From NCBI GenBank assembly GCA_000720805.1, contig JODI01000124.1, positions 1 through 18,362 on the forward strand: 18,362 nt of DNA, given 5' to 3'. Shown here piece by piece: positions 6,273 to 13,748 of the stretch. The first letter of the stretch is position 1. Each line of letters opens with the position of its first letter. The translations under genes and the position numbers were made by a program. Below the pieces are notes generated by a model. That model saw only the letters and a list, made by a program, of their open reading frames with translations, did not search any database and was not told where the DNA came from. Source of the DNA: Streptomyces violaceoruber (lineage in GTDB: Bacteria > Actinomycetota > Actinomycetes > Streptomycetales > Streptomycetaceae).

Positions 6273-7841
6273 TCAGCGGTCAGCGGATTCCAGCACCGCC
6301 ATCGCCGCGTTGTGCCCCGGCACCCCGCTCACCCCTCCCCCGCGCACCGCGCCCGCCCCGCACAGCAGCACGTTCGAGTGCCGGGTCTCCACACCCCAGC
6401 GGCCGGTGTCCTCCTGGGCGTACGGCCAGGACAGGTCGCCATGGAAGATGTTGCCCCCGGGGAGGCGAAGGTCCCGTTCGAGGTCGAGCGGGGTCTTCGC
6501 CTCGATGCAGGGCCGTCCGTCGGCGTCGATGGCCAGGCAGTCGGCGAGCGGTTCGGCGAGGTGGGCGTCGAGCTGGGCGAGGGTGGACTTCAGGAGTTCG
6601 TCGCGTACGGCGTCGTTGTCCCGGTCGAAGAGCCGGGCCGGGGTGTGCAGGCCGAACAACGTCAGGGTCTGGTAGCCCTGTTCGACCAGGTCGGGGCCGA
6701 GGATGGTCGGGTCGGTGAGTGAGTGGCAGTAGATCTCGGACGGCGGGGCGGCGGGCAGTTCGCCGGAGGCGGCCTGGGCGTGGGCGGTGGCCAGCTGCTC
6801 GTAGCCCTCGGCGATGTGGAAGGTGCCGGAGAACGCCTCGCGGGGGTCGACGAAGTCGTCGCGCAGCCTCGGCAGTCGCTTGAGGAGCATGTTCACCTTG
6901 AGCTGGGCGCCCTCGGCGGGGGCGGGGGGCTCGTCGCCGGTGAGGGCGGCCAGTTCCCGCGGGGAGGCGTTGACCAGGACGTGCCGGGCGGCGATCGTAC
7001 TCTCCCCGTCGGCGGTCCGGTAGGTGATCTCGGCGGTGTGTCCGTCCGTGTCGATGTGGACGGCCTCGTGGCCGGTGGCCAGGACGGCGCCCGCCGCGCG
7101 TGCCGCCGTGGCCAGGGCGTCGGTGAGGGCACCCATGCCGCCGACGGGGACGTCCCAGGCGCCGGTGCCGCCGCCGATGACGTGGTAGAGGAAGCAACGG
7201 TTCTGCGTCAGGGCGGGGTCGTGGGCGTCGGCGAAGGTGCCGATGAGGGCGTCGGTGAGGACGACGCCCCGCACCAGGTCGTCGGCGAACCGGTCCTCGA
7301 TCGCCGCTCCGATCGGTTCCTCGAAGAGGGTCCGCCAGGCGTCCTCGTCGTCGATGCGGACGCGCAGCTCGTCACGGGTGGGCAGCGGTTCGACGAGGGT
7401 CGGGAAGACCCGTTGGGCGACATGGCCGGTCATGGCGTAGAAGCGCTGCCAGGACTCGTACTCGTGGGCGCCGCCGGTGAGCCGCGCGAAGGCCTCCCGG
7501 GTGCGTCGCTCGCCGCCGCCGACCAGCAGACCGGTCGGCCTGCCCTCCCGCTCGACGGGGGTGTACGACGACACGGTGCGGGTGCGGACGCGGAAGTCCA
7601 GGCCGAGGTCCCGCACGATCTTCTTCGGCAGCAGGCTGACCAGGTAGGAGTAGCGCGACAGCCGCGCGTCCACGCCGGCGAACGGGCGGGTGGAGACGGC
7701 GGCGCCGCCGGTGCGGTCCAGCCGCTCCAGGACCAGTACGGAGCGGCCCGCCCGGGCCAGGTAGGCGGCGGCGACAAGGCCGTTGTGGCCGCCGCCGATC
7801 ACTACGGCGTCGTAGGTGCGGTGTCGCTCGTGTGCAGGCAT
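6273..7841 (-). CDS. FAD-dependent oxidoreductase, PYROXD2 / phytoene-dehydrogenase-like
   Basis: This 522-residue flavoprotein belongs to the phytoene desaturase-like NAD(P)/FAD oxidoreductases. An N-terminal Rossmann dinucleotide fold is clear: YDAVVIGGGHNGLVAAAYLA (10-29) with the ribose-binding acidic residue in VLVLER near E39. The C-terminal FAD-closing segment NVLLCGAGAVRGGGVSGVPG is diagnostic of the PYROXD2 branch rather than CrtI carotenoid enzymes. The start is ATG 7841, where homologues begin; it is preceded only by a weak AAGAA, and upstream in-frame codons give Pro-rich non-homologous sequence. No carotenoid or polyketide genes lie nearby, so the substrate is not assigned. The 186 bp between it and the kinase gene hold no clear promoter; the short GC hairpins there could be the kinase operon terminator. 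Confidence 0.87.
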   Translation of the reverse strand: MPAHERHRTYDAVVIGGGHNGLVAAAYLARAGRSVLVLERLDRTGGAAVSTRPFAGVDARLSRYSYLVSLLPKKIVRDLGLDFRVRTRTVSSYTPVEREGRPTGLLVGGGERRTREAFARLTGGAHEYESWQRFYAMTGHVAQRVFPTLVEPLPTRDELRVRIDDEDAWRTLFEEPIGAAIEDRFADDLVRGVVLTDALIGTFADAHDPALTQNRCFLYHVIGGGTGAWDVPVGGMGALTDALATAARAAGAVLATGHEAVHIDTDGHTAEITYRTADGESTIAARHVLVNASPRELAALTGDEPPAPAEGAQLKVNMLLKRLPRLRDDFVDPREAFSGTFHIAEGYEQLATAHAQAASGELPAAPPSEIYCHSLTDPTILGPDLVEQGYQTLTLFGLHTPARLFDRDNDAVRDELLKSTLAQLDAHLAEPLADCLAIDADGRPCIEAKTPLDLERDLRLPGGNIFHGDLSWPYAQEDTGRWGVETRHSNVLLCGAGAVRGGGVSGVPGHNAAMAVLESADR

Positions 7842-8027
7842 GGTTCTTGGTAACACGGGGTGATCCACGTCGGCCAGAGATGGGCCGTGCCCGGGCCGGC
7901 CGGCGAGGCTCCGCGGCTGCCCGGCGGTCAGTGGCGGCGGGGGACGTGCCGGTGCCCCGAGGTCAGTGATCACAAGGGCCGGGATGCTCCACGGTCCATG
8001 GCCGCGGGGGCCGCGGACGCCCCGCAG

Positions 8028-10268
8028 TCAGTGGCCACCCGTCCCTCGCTGCTGCCGCAGGACGGCCACTTGGCGGTACAGCTCCACGGCCTCGGCGCCC
8101 CGCCCGAGCTGTTCCAGGCAGTGGGCCTCGTCGTTGCGGCTGGCGAGGGTGTCGGGGTGGTCGGCGCCCAGGACGCGTTCGCGGGCGGCGGCCACCCGGC
8201 GGTATTCGGTCAGCGCGTCCGGCCAGCGGCCGAGCCAGCCGAGGCCGACGGCGACCTCGCGGCGGCTGACCAGGGTGTCCGGGTGGTCGGGGCCGAGCAC
8301 CCGCTCGCGGATCGCGCACACGTCGCGGGACTCGGCCAGGGCCTCCTCCCAGCGGCCGAGGCGGCCCAGGTTGACGCCGAGGCCGTGGCGGGCCCGCAGG
8401 GTCTCCGGGTGGGCGGGACCGTGGACGCGGGTGCGGTCGTCGATGAGCTCGCCGTAGAGCTGGAGTGCCTCCGTGCTGCGGCCGAGGCGGCCGAGGCTGA
8501 TGCCGACCTCGTAGCGGGCGGCGAGGGTGTCGGCGTGCTCGGGGCCGAGGGCCTGGGCGCGGGCCTCGGCGACCTCGCGGTAGGTCTGCAGGGCTTCCGG
8601 CCAGCGGCCCAACTGGCCGAGCGCGTAGGCGACCTCGTAGCGGGTGACCAGCGTGTCGGGGTGGTGCGGGCCAAGGACACGGGCGCGGGCCGCGGCCACG
8701 TCGCAGGCCATGCGGTACGAGTCCTCCAGGCGGCCGAGCCGGCTGAGGTTGAAGGCGAGGTTGTGGCGGCAGCGCAGGGTGTCGGGGTGGTCGGCGCCCA
8801 TGGTGCGCTCCCTGGCGGCGAGCACCGACTGGTAGACCTGGTGGGCGTCGAAGTGGCGGCCCAACTGACCCAGCACGTACGCCATTTCCTGGCGGGCGGC
8901 GAGGGTGTCGGGGTGGTCCGGGCCGAGCGCGATGCTCCGGGAGCGGGCGACGTGTTTGTACTCGCGCAGGGCGTCGGCGGCGCGGCCGGTACGGCTGTAG
9001 GTGAAGGCGACCTCATAGCGGCTGGCGAGGGTGTCGGGGTGATCGGGGCCCAGGAGGTACTCGCGCTCGGCGGCGACCGCGCGGTGCACCTCGCCGGCCT
9101 CCGACCAGCGGCCCAGGCGTCCCAGGCTGAGCCCGGCGTTGTGGCGTCCGGCGAGTGCGGTGACCGCCTCCGGGGAGGGGGCGGGCGGTGCCTCGCCGAC
9201 CGGTTCCTCGGGCCGCCCGCCGGGCGGGCGCGGGATCCACTCGCCGGTGAGGCCCGCTCCCGCGTCCGGCGGGGTGGTGCCGAGACCGGCGCCGGTGGCC
9301 TTGTGGCCGGTGGTCATGCCCCGTGTCCAGGACGGCAGGCGGGCCGCGCGGGACGGTACCGGCTCGGGCGGGCGGAGCTCCGGCTGCGGGGTGACGACGG
9401 TCGGCACATACGCCGGTGTGGCACGGCCCGTGCTGATCCGTCGGCCCAGCTCACGCGCGTCGTGCGGGCGCTGCTCCGGGCGCTTGGCGAGCAGGTCGAG
9501 GATGACCTTCTCCAGGTACTCCGGCAGGTCGGAGCGGTGGCTGCGCGGCGGACGGGGCGGTGTGTCCCGGTGACCGATGAGGATGGCCCAGGCGTCGTCG
9601 AGGTCGAAGGGCGGTGCCCCGGTGGCGATCTCGTAGAGCACGCAGCCCAGCGAGTACAGGTCGCTGCGCTGGTCGACCTCGGTTCCGCTGATCTGTTCCG
9701 GCGACATGTAGTGCGGGGTCCCCATGGCGATGCCCGTGCCGGTGAGGCGGGAGGTGAAACCGATGTCGTGGCCGAGGCGGGCGATGCCGAAGTCGCAGAT
9801 CTTCACGGTGCCGTCGGTCAGCCGGACGATGTTGGCGGGCTTCAGGTCGCGGTGCACGATGCCCTGCTGATGGGTGTAGGCGAGGGCGGCGGCGACCTGG
9901 TCGGCGATGTCGACGACGTCGGGGACGGGCAGCGGGTGCTGTTTGTTGTCCTCCAGGAGCTGGCTGAGGTTGCGGCCTTCCAGGAGTTCCATGACGAGGT
10001 AGAGGACGCCGTCGAACTCGCCGAAGTCGTGGACGACGGTCACACCGCGGTGCTGGAGGGCGGCGGCCACCCGCGCCTCGCGCCGGAAGCGCTCCCTGAG
10101 GACCCCGGTGAAGGCCTGGTCGTGGTGCCCGCCCAGCGGTTTGAGGCACTTCACGGCGACCTGCCGGCCCAGCGACTCGTCGCGTGCCCGCCACACCTCG
10201 CCCATGCCGCCGCGCCCGATCACGTCGAGCAGCCGGTACCGGCCCTGGATCAGCCTGGTGTCCCCCAT
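8028..10268 (-). CDS. Soluble Hanks-type serine/threonine protein kinase with C-terminal TPR array
   Basis: This 746-residue kinase is a likely cytoplasmic signalling protein. Kinase domain, about 10-278: Gly-rich loop GRGGMGEV (18-25), VAVK with K40, catalytic loop HRDLKPAN (139-146; D141, N146), DFG (159-161) and the activation segment ending GTPHYMSPEQ (183-192). All residues needed for catalysis are present. A Pro/Thr-rich linker (about 280-373) with several TP sites follows, then nine TPR-type repeats of 42 residues (374-746, the last shortened) each ending in variants of LGPDHPDTL. Unlike PknB-type kinases it has no transmembrane helix or PASTA domains, so the TPR array is presumably the partner- or ligand-sensing part. 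The ATG follows AGGAG with no spacer, unusually tight. It lies 21 bp downstream of a DUF2236 gene and is probably in the same operon. Confidence 0.93.
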   Translation of the reverse strand: MGDTRLIQGRYRLLDVIGRGGMGEVWRARDESLGRQVAVKCLKPLGGHHDQAFTGVLRERFRREARVAAALQHRGVTVVHDFGEFDGVLYLVMELLEGRNLSQLLEDNKQHPLPVPDVVDIADQVAAALAYTHQQGIVHRDLKPANIVRLTDGTVKICDFGIARLGHDIGFTSRLTGTGIAMGTPHYMSPEQISGTEVDQRSDLYSLGCVLYEIATGAPPFDLDDAWAILIGHRDTPPRPPRSHRSDLPEYLEKVILDLLAKRPEQRPHDARELGRRISTGRATPAYVPTVVTPQPELRPPEPVPSRAARLPSWTRGMTTGHKATGAGLGTTPPDAGAGLTGEWIPRPPGGRPEEPVGEAPPAPSPEAVTALAGRHNAGLSLGRLGRWSEAGEVHRAVAAEREYLLGPDHPDTLASRYEVAFTYSRTGRAADALREYKHVARSRSIALGPDHPDTLAARQEMAYVLGQLGRHFDAHQVYQSVLAARERTMGADHPDTLRCRHNLAFNLSRLGRLEDSYRMACDVAAARARVLGPHHPDTLVTRYEVAYALGQLGRWPEALQTYREVAEARAQALGPEHADTLAARYEVGISLGRLGRSTEALQLYGELIDDRTRVHGPAHPETLRARHGLGVNLGRLGRWEEALAESRDVCAIRERVLGPDHPDTLVSRREVAVGLGWLGRWPDALTEYRRVAAARERVLGADHPDTLASRNDEAHCLEQLGRGAEAVELYRQVAVLRQQRGTGGH
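8031..9149 (-). repeat. Nine tandem 126-bp units encoding 42-residue TPR repeats
   Basis: Eight full units of exactly 42 codons and a final partial one of 37 codons follow without gaps. The consensus is RYEVAxxLGxLGRxxEAL followed by xxYRxVAAARERVLG and then PDHPDTLA. The exact period and the high similarity of the GGHPDTL-coding segments suggest growth by unequal recombination. Variable positions on the A and B helices should form the ligand face. Confidence 0.9.
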
Positions 10269-10289
10269 CTCCTGCGACCGCCCCCGTCG

Positions 10290-11177
10290 TTACTTCCCGC
10301 CCTCCCCTGGCTTGTCCAGTATGACGCCCTGACGTCCGAGTTTGTACGGTGCCGGGCGGGCTCCCGGTCCGAGCCGGGCCATGGCGCGCAGGATGTGTTT
10401 GGGCGGGAGCTGCCAGCGCAGACGTGCGGGAACGCGGCGCAGCAGGGTGCCCGTGGCACGCAACCGGCGGGTGACAGTGGCCGGTTTCGGGGCTGGTCTG
10501 CCGTACAACTCGTGGGCGTACGGCGGCAGGGCGGCGTACGCCAGATGTGCCACGCGCCGCCACAGCACCTCGCGCGCCGGGATGAGAAGGGGGTGCGCGG
10601 GAGGGCGGAGCAGGAAGTCGTCCACCGCGCGTGCCTCCTCTCCTGCGGCGAGCTCGGGCCGCACCTTCTCGAAGTAGGTGCTCATCTCGGCCTGGTTCGC
10701 CGGTACGGCGTCGGGGTCCAGGCCCACCAGACGGGCGCTGACGCGGTGCTCACGGATGTACCGGTCGGCCTGCGCGTCGGTGAGCGGGAAGCCGGAGCGG
10801 CGGGCGACGTGCAGATACGAGTCGATCTCGGCGCAGTGCACCCACAGCAGCAGTGCGGGTTCGTCGACGCCGTAGCGCTCGCCGGTGTCGGGATCGGTCG
10901 CGCCGAGCATGCTGTGGATCTTCCGGACGCGGGCTCCCGCCTTCTCGGCGGCCTCGGTGGTGCCGTACGTCGTGGTGCCGACGAAGTTCGCGGTGCGCAG
11001 GAGCCGGCCCCAGGCGTCGCTGCGGAAGTCCGAGTTCTGCATGACCCCGCGCACCGCGCGCGGGTGCAGGGCCTGGAGGTAGAGCGCGCGGATGCCCGCG
11101 ACCCACATCATCGGATCGCCGTGCATCTGCCAGGTCACGGAGGAGGGCCCGAACAGCCCCGGGTCGGCCTCGCTCAT
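10290..11177 (-). CDS. DUF2236 oxygenase-like protein (MpaB / rubber oxygenase family)
   Basis: This 295-residue protein of the DUF2236 family includes fungal MpaB oxygenases and bacterial latex-clearing protein Lcp. The core is recognisable: GIRALYLQALHPRAVRGV (28-45), SDFRSDAWGRLLRTANFVG (49-67), then helical segments with H88 and LLWVHCAEIDSYL (110-122; H114), and VPANQAEMSTYFEKV near 158-172. In Lcp the family binds haem b; whether this one does is unknown. It has no signal peptide, so it is likely intracellular or membrane-associated. The start is ATG 11177 with GGTGAGG upstream, and the stop is TAA. It is the first gene of a probable operon with the downstream TPR kinase (21-bp gap) and is divergent from the MFS exporter, sharing a 150-bp control region that contains the two ATACCCC palindromes. 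Confidence 0.87.
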   Translation of the reverse strand: MSEADPGLFGPSSVTWQMHGDPMMWVAGIRALYLQALHPRAVRGVMQNSDFRSDAWGRLLRTANFVGTTTYGTTEAAEKAGARVRKIHSMLGATDPDTGERYGVDEPALLLWVHCAEIDSYLHVARRSGFPLTDAQADRYIREHRVSARLVGLDPDAVPANQAEMSTYFEKVRPELAAGEEARAVDDFLLRPPAHPLLIPAREVLWRRVAHLAYAALPPYAHELYGRPAPKPATVTRRLRATGTLLRRVPARLRWQLPPKHILRAMARLGPGARPAPYKLGRQGVILDKPGEGGK

Positions 11178-11243
11178 GGCCTCACCTTGCCATGAGCCGC
11201 GGGGCTGGTCGATACCGCCGATGAGGTCACCTTCAGCTCTTCT

Positions 11244-11260
11244 ATACCCCCTAGGGGTAT
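11244..11260. promoter_or_regulatory. Palindromic operator 1 upstream of the MFS exporter, CsoR/RcnR-like
   Basis: ATACCCCCTAGGGGTAT has perfect 7-bp arms around a 3-bp centre. C/G-run palindromes flanked by ATA/TAT match the style of operators bound by CsoR/RcnR-family repressors (copper, nickel/cobalt, persulfide or formaldehyde sensors). The assignment to that family is inferred from this resemblance. A TATGTT hexamer at 11258-11263 overlaps its right edge. Confidence 0.65.
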
Positions 11261-11277
11261 GTTAACTTCCCTGCCAG

Positions 11278-11294
11278 ATACCCCGTAGGGGTAT
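11278..11294. promoter_or_regulatory. Palindromic operator 2 upstream of the MFS exporter, CsoR/RcnR-like
   Basis: ATACCCCGTAGGGGTAT repeats operator 1 with only the centre changed, and its arms extend to 8 bp by a flanking G/C pair (11277, 11295). The two centres are 34 bp apart, close to three helical turns, so two repressor tetramers could bind on nearly one face. A possible promoter, TTAACT (11262-11267) with TAGGGG 18 bp later, would be covered by both sites; that promoter call is weak. Confidence 0.65.
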
Positions 11295-11328
11295 CCGGTG
11301 CAGACGTACTGCCGAAAGGGAGAAGACA

Positions 11329-12774
11329 ATGCCAACCGTCAGTCCCAAGCGCTGGTGGGCACTCGCGGTGCTCGCCACCGCCCAGTTCATGGTGATCATG
11401 GACACCTCGATCATCGGGGTCGCACTCCCCGAGATGCAGAAGGACCTGGGCTTCTCGCAGGGAGAGTTGCAGTGGGTCTTCAACGCCTACGTCATCGCCT
11501 TCGGCGGCCTGTTACTGCTCGGCGGTCGCCTCTCCGACCTGCTCGGCGCCCGACGGGTCTTCACCGCCGGCTGGACCGTGCTGATCGGCGGATCGATCGT
11601 CGCGGCGGCCGCGCAGACCGCGGGAGTGGAGGTCGTCGGCCGGGCGGTGCAGGGCGTCGGGGGCGCGCTCATCGCCCCGGCCGCGATGACCCTGCTGATG
11701 ACACTGTTCGCACACGATCCGAGGGAACTCGGCAAGGCCATGGCCCTGTACGGCGCCGCGGCCCCGGCGGGAGGCACCGCCGGAGTCTTTCTCGGCGGTG
11801 CCTTCACCGAGTGGCTGAGCTGGCCGTGGGTGTTCGTCATCTACGTGCCGATCGGTGTCGCCACGCTCGCAGCCACCGTGCTGCTGCCGGCGGTCGCCCC
11901 GCGCCGGGGTGCCATCGACGTCCTGGGCGCCATCGCGGTCACCGCGGGCCTCGCGCTCGCCGTCTTCGCCGTCGTACGCGCTCCGGAGACCGGTTGGGGC
12001 TCAACCCGGACCGTGCTGGAACTCCTGGGTGCCGCGGCTCTGCTGGCCCTCTTCCTCGTCATCCAGCGGACCGTTCGCCAGCCGCTGATGCCGCTGGGGA
12101 TCTGGCGCGTGCCGCGGCTCGGCTCGGCCAACCTGGCGATGACGCTGCTGGGGGCCGCATGGATCCCGATGTGGTACTTCCTCAACCTTTACCTGCAGCA
12201 GGTCCTCGGCTACGGGGCGTTCGCCTCGGGTGCCGCGCTGCTGCCGATGACGGTGCTGCTCATGGTCTTCATGACCGCGATCACCGCTCGACTGCTGGCC
12301 CGGTTCGGCGCCAAGCCGCTGATCGGCGGCGGACTGCTGGTCCTCGCGCTGGGGCTGGTGTGGCTGTCGGCCGTGGAGCCGAGCGGCTCCTTCGTCGTCG
12401 ACGTCCTGCCGGCGTCGCTGGTCGCCGCGCTCGGCATGTCGCTCGCGTACATCCCGGCGATGATGGCGGCCATGTCCGGCGCCCCGCAGGAACAGGCGGG
12501 CCTGGCCTCCGGCATCGTCAACACCACCTACCAGACCGGCTCGGCCCTCGGCCTGGCCGCACTCACCGCCCTGGCCACCTCCCAGGGCGCGGGCCGGCTC
12601 GGCGATCTGCCGGCCCTGACCGACGGATTCAGTGCGGCGTTCACCGCGGCCGCGGTCATCGCCGCGGTCGGCGGGCTCGTCACGCTCCTGGTGATGCGCA
12701 CCGAGAAGTCCGCCGCGACCGCCGGCCAGGAGCCGTCCGAGCGGGCGGAGCCGGGTGAGCAGGTGGGGGTGTGA
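11329..12774 (+). CDS. MFS efflux transporter, DHA2 (EmrB/QacA, 14-TM) family
   Basis: This 481-residue proton-driven exporter sits in the cytoplasmic membrane. Family signatures are motif D1 (MDTSIIGVALP, 24-34), motif A in the loop between helices 2 and 3 (GGRLSDLLGARR, 65-76) and an antiporter motif C variant (PAGGTAGVFLGG) in helix 5. Hydrophobic segments are spread as expected for 14 helices, with a short polar tail after LVTLLVMRTEK. The ATG at 11329 follows AAGGGAGAAG. A TTA leucine codon (residue 62, 11512-11514) is the only one I noticed in any gene here and predicts dependence on the bldA tRNA. The leader carries two CsoR-like operators, so the inducer may be a metal, sulfide or aldehyde stress rather than the drug itself; no CsoR-type repressor gene lies in the window. 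Monocistronic, ending at a strong terminator. Exported substrate unknown. Confidence 0.93.
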   Translation: MPTVSPKRWWALAVLATAQFMVIMDTSIIGVALPEMQKDLGFSQGELQWVFNAYVIAFGGLLLLGGRLSDLLGARRVFTAGWTVLIGGSIVAAAAQTAGVEVVGRAVQGVGGALIAPAAMTLLMTLFAHDPRELGKAMALYGAAAPAGGTAGVFLGGAFTEWLSWPWVFVIYVPIGVATLAATVLLPAVAPRRGAIDVLGAIAVTAGLALAVFAVVRAPETGWGSTRTVLELLGAAALLALFLVIQRTVRQPLMPLGIWRVPRLGSANLAMTLLGAAWIPMWYFLNLYLQQVLGYGAFASGAALLPMTVLLMVFMTAITARLLARFGAKPLIGGGLLVLALGLVWLSAVEPSGSFVVDVLPASLVAALGMSLAYIPAMMAAMSGAPQEQAGLASGIVNTTYQTGSALGLAALTALATSQGAGRLGDLPALTDGFSAAFTAAAVIAAVGGLVTLLVMRTEKSAATAGQEPSERAEPGEQVGV

Positions 12775-12811
12775 CCGATGTGCTGCCGAACTGAGAGAAG
12801 CCGATGTCAGG

Positions 12812-12857
12812 GCCGACGGCCCGCGGGATCCGTACAGGAGTCCGGCGGGCCGTCGGC
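12812..12857. terminator. Bidirectional terminator between MFS exporter and AraC regulator
   Basis: GCCGACGGCCCGC (12812-12824) and GCGGGCCGTCGGC (12845-12857) form a perfect 13-bp stem. After one G/G mismatch, GGA and TCC inside the 20-nt loop can extend it. It lies between the convergent ends of the exporter (stop 12774) and the AraC gene (stop 12923), so it can serve both strands. Confidence 0.85.
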
Positions 12858-12922
12858 ACGTGAGGGCACACACCGGAACAGAACGGAACGGCACTGACCG
12901 GCACCAGGAGATTCACCTCGTC

Positions 12923-13693
12923 CTAGCCGTCGACCGGGAAGTACTGCCTCGGTGTGACCCCCACCAGCCGGTGGAAGGCCGCCGTGAAGGAGCTGGCCGT
13001 GGCGTAGCCGACCCGGTGGGCCACGGTCTCGATCGCCAGGCCCGCCGCGAGGTGCGGCATCGCGGCCTGCATCCGCAGCCTTTCCCGCCACTGGCCGAAG
13101 GCGAGGCCCGTCTCGGCGACGAAGAGGCGGGCCAGCGTGCGGGCGCTCGCGCCGACCTCGGCGCCCCAGGCCGCCAGGGTCCGGCCGTCGGCGGGGGCGG
13201 CGGAGAGCCGCTCGGCCACCGCCCGGGCGCGTGAATCGCGGGGCGTGGCCACGGAGACGCTGGTCACCGGTACGGGGCGCAGTTCGTCGAGCAGGACGGC
13301 CTCGGCGCGGCTGCGGGCATCGGCGGCGAGGTCGGTGCGGACCAGGTGGTCGATCAGGGCGCGCAGCAGGGGCGTGACCGCCAGCACGGTCGGCTCCCGC
13401 CAGTCGATGTGCGGGCAGCACGCCGGAGCGACGTAGGCGCTGCGCATGACGGCGTCGCCCGCCGACTCCGTGACGTGCGCGAGGCCGGCGGGGATCCACA
13501 GGGCCAGCGACGGGGGCAGCAGCCACACTCCCCGGTCGCTGCGCACCCGCAGCAGGCCTTTGGGAGACCAGGCGAGTTGGTGAAGCGGATGCGTGTGCGC
13601 GCTGTACACGGTGCCGCGAGGCATGGTGAAGTCACCGACGACGATGCCCGCCGTGGCGTACGGGCCGTACTGCTGCTGTCCGTTCCGCGACAT
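12923..13693 (-). CDS. AraC-family transcriptional regulator with N-terminal cupin sensor
   Basis: This 256-residue DNA-binding regulator has an N-terminal cupin-like half with HTHPLHQLAW (32-41) and LPPSLALWIPAGLAHVT, a layout typical of AraC proteins related to NimR-type and drug-responsive regulators. The C-terminal half has two helix-turn-helices: TLAAWGAEVGASARTLARLF (172-191) and IETVAHRVGYATASSFTAAF (221-240), followed by the hallmark VGVTPRQYF. The ATG has no ribosome binding site, but a TAGGCT -10 box lies 8 nt upstream, so the mRNA is probably leaderless. It is divergent from a small methyltransferase gene with only 55 bp between starts, making that gene its most likely target. The MFS exporter across the terminator is a second possibility, though it has its own operators. 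Effector unknown. Confidence 0.92.
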   Translation of the reverse strand: MSRNGQQQYGPYATAGIVVGDFTMPRGTVYSAHTHPLHQLAWSPKGLLRVRSDRGVWLLPPSLALWIPAGLAHVTESAGDAVMRSAYVAPACCPHIDWREPTVLAVTPLLRALIDHLVRTDLAADARSRAEAVLLDELRPVPVTSVSVATPRDSRARAVAERLSAAPADGRTLAAWGAEVGASARTLARLFVAETGLAFGQWRERLRMQAAMPHLAAGLAIETVAHRVGYATASSFTAAFHRLVGVTPRQYFPVDG

Positions 13694-13701
13694 GAGTCGG
13701 C

Positions 13702-13707
13702 AGCCTA
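13702..13707 (-). promoter_or_regulatory. -10 box of the AraC gene, near-leaderless
   Basis: On the minus strand TAGGCT, a good match to the actinobacterial TANNNT consensus, ends 8 nt before the ATG. Transcription would begin at or within a base or two of the start codon. No matching -35 is seen at 16-18 bp. Confidence 0.5.
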
Positions 13708-13741
13708 GCGCGTGGCGGACAACGCACCGCCCCGCCTAGCG
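13703..13741. repeat. Direct repeat GCCTAGCG in the AraC / methyltransferase promoter region
   Basis: GCCTAGCG occurs at 13703-13710 and 13734-13741, 31 bp apart (about three helical turns), each overlapping one of the two divergent -10 boxes. Direct repeats spaced this way are a common arrangement for AraC-family binding, so these are candidate autoregulatory sites. The repeats are short and could be chance. Confidence 0.4.
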
Positions 13742-13742
13742 T
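13737..13742 (+). promoter_or_regulatory. -10 box of the methyltransferase gene, leaderless
   Basis: TAGCGT ends exactly 6 nt before the ATG at 13749, which places the usual start of transcription on the A of the start codon. There is no ribosome binding site before the ATG. A -35-like CGGACA (13716-13721) is at a short 15-bp spacing. Confidence 0.5.
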
Positions 13743-13748
13743 CGACGT

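Noticed and set aside
8028..9149. TPR tandem repeats as a possible CRISPR or DNA satellite
   Set aside because: The 126-bp units are translated in one frame as 42-residue TPR repeats without unique spacers, so it is a protein-coding repeat.
7860..11195. A 1111-codon open frame on the plus strand
   Set aside because: It is antisense to the kinase and DUF2236 genes, whose domains are unmistakable on the minus strand. The GC-rich third positions remove stops in the opposite frame; the translation is low-complexity Gly/Val/Ala with repeats mirroring the TPR units.
12001..12894. Minus-strand frame overlapping the end of the MFS gene
   Set aside because: It is Arg/Gly/Gln-rich low-complexity translation, opposite clear transmembrane helices and crossing a strong terminator.
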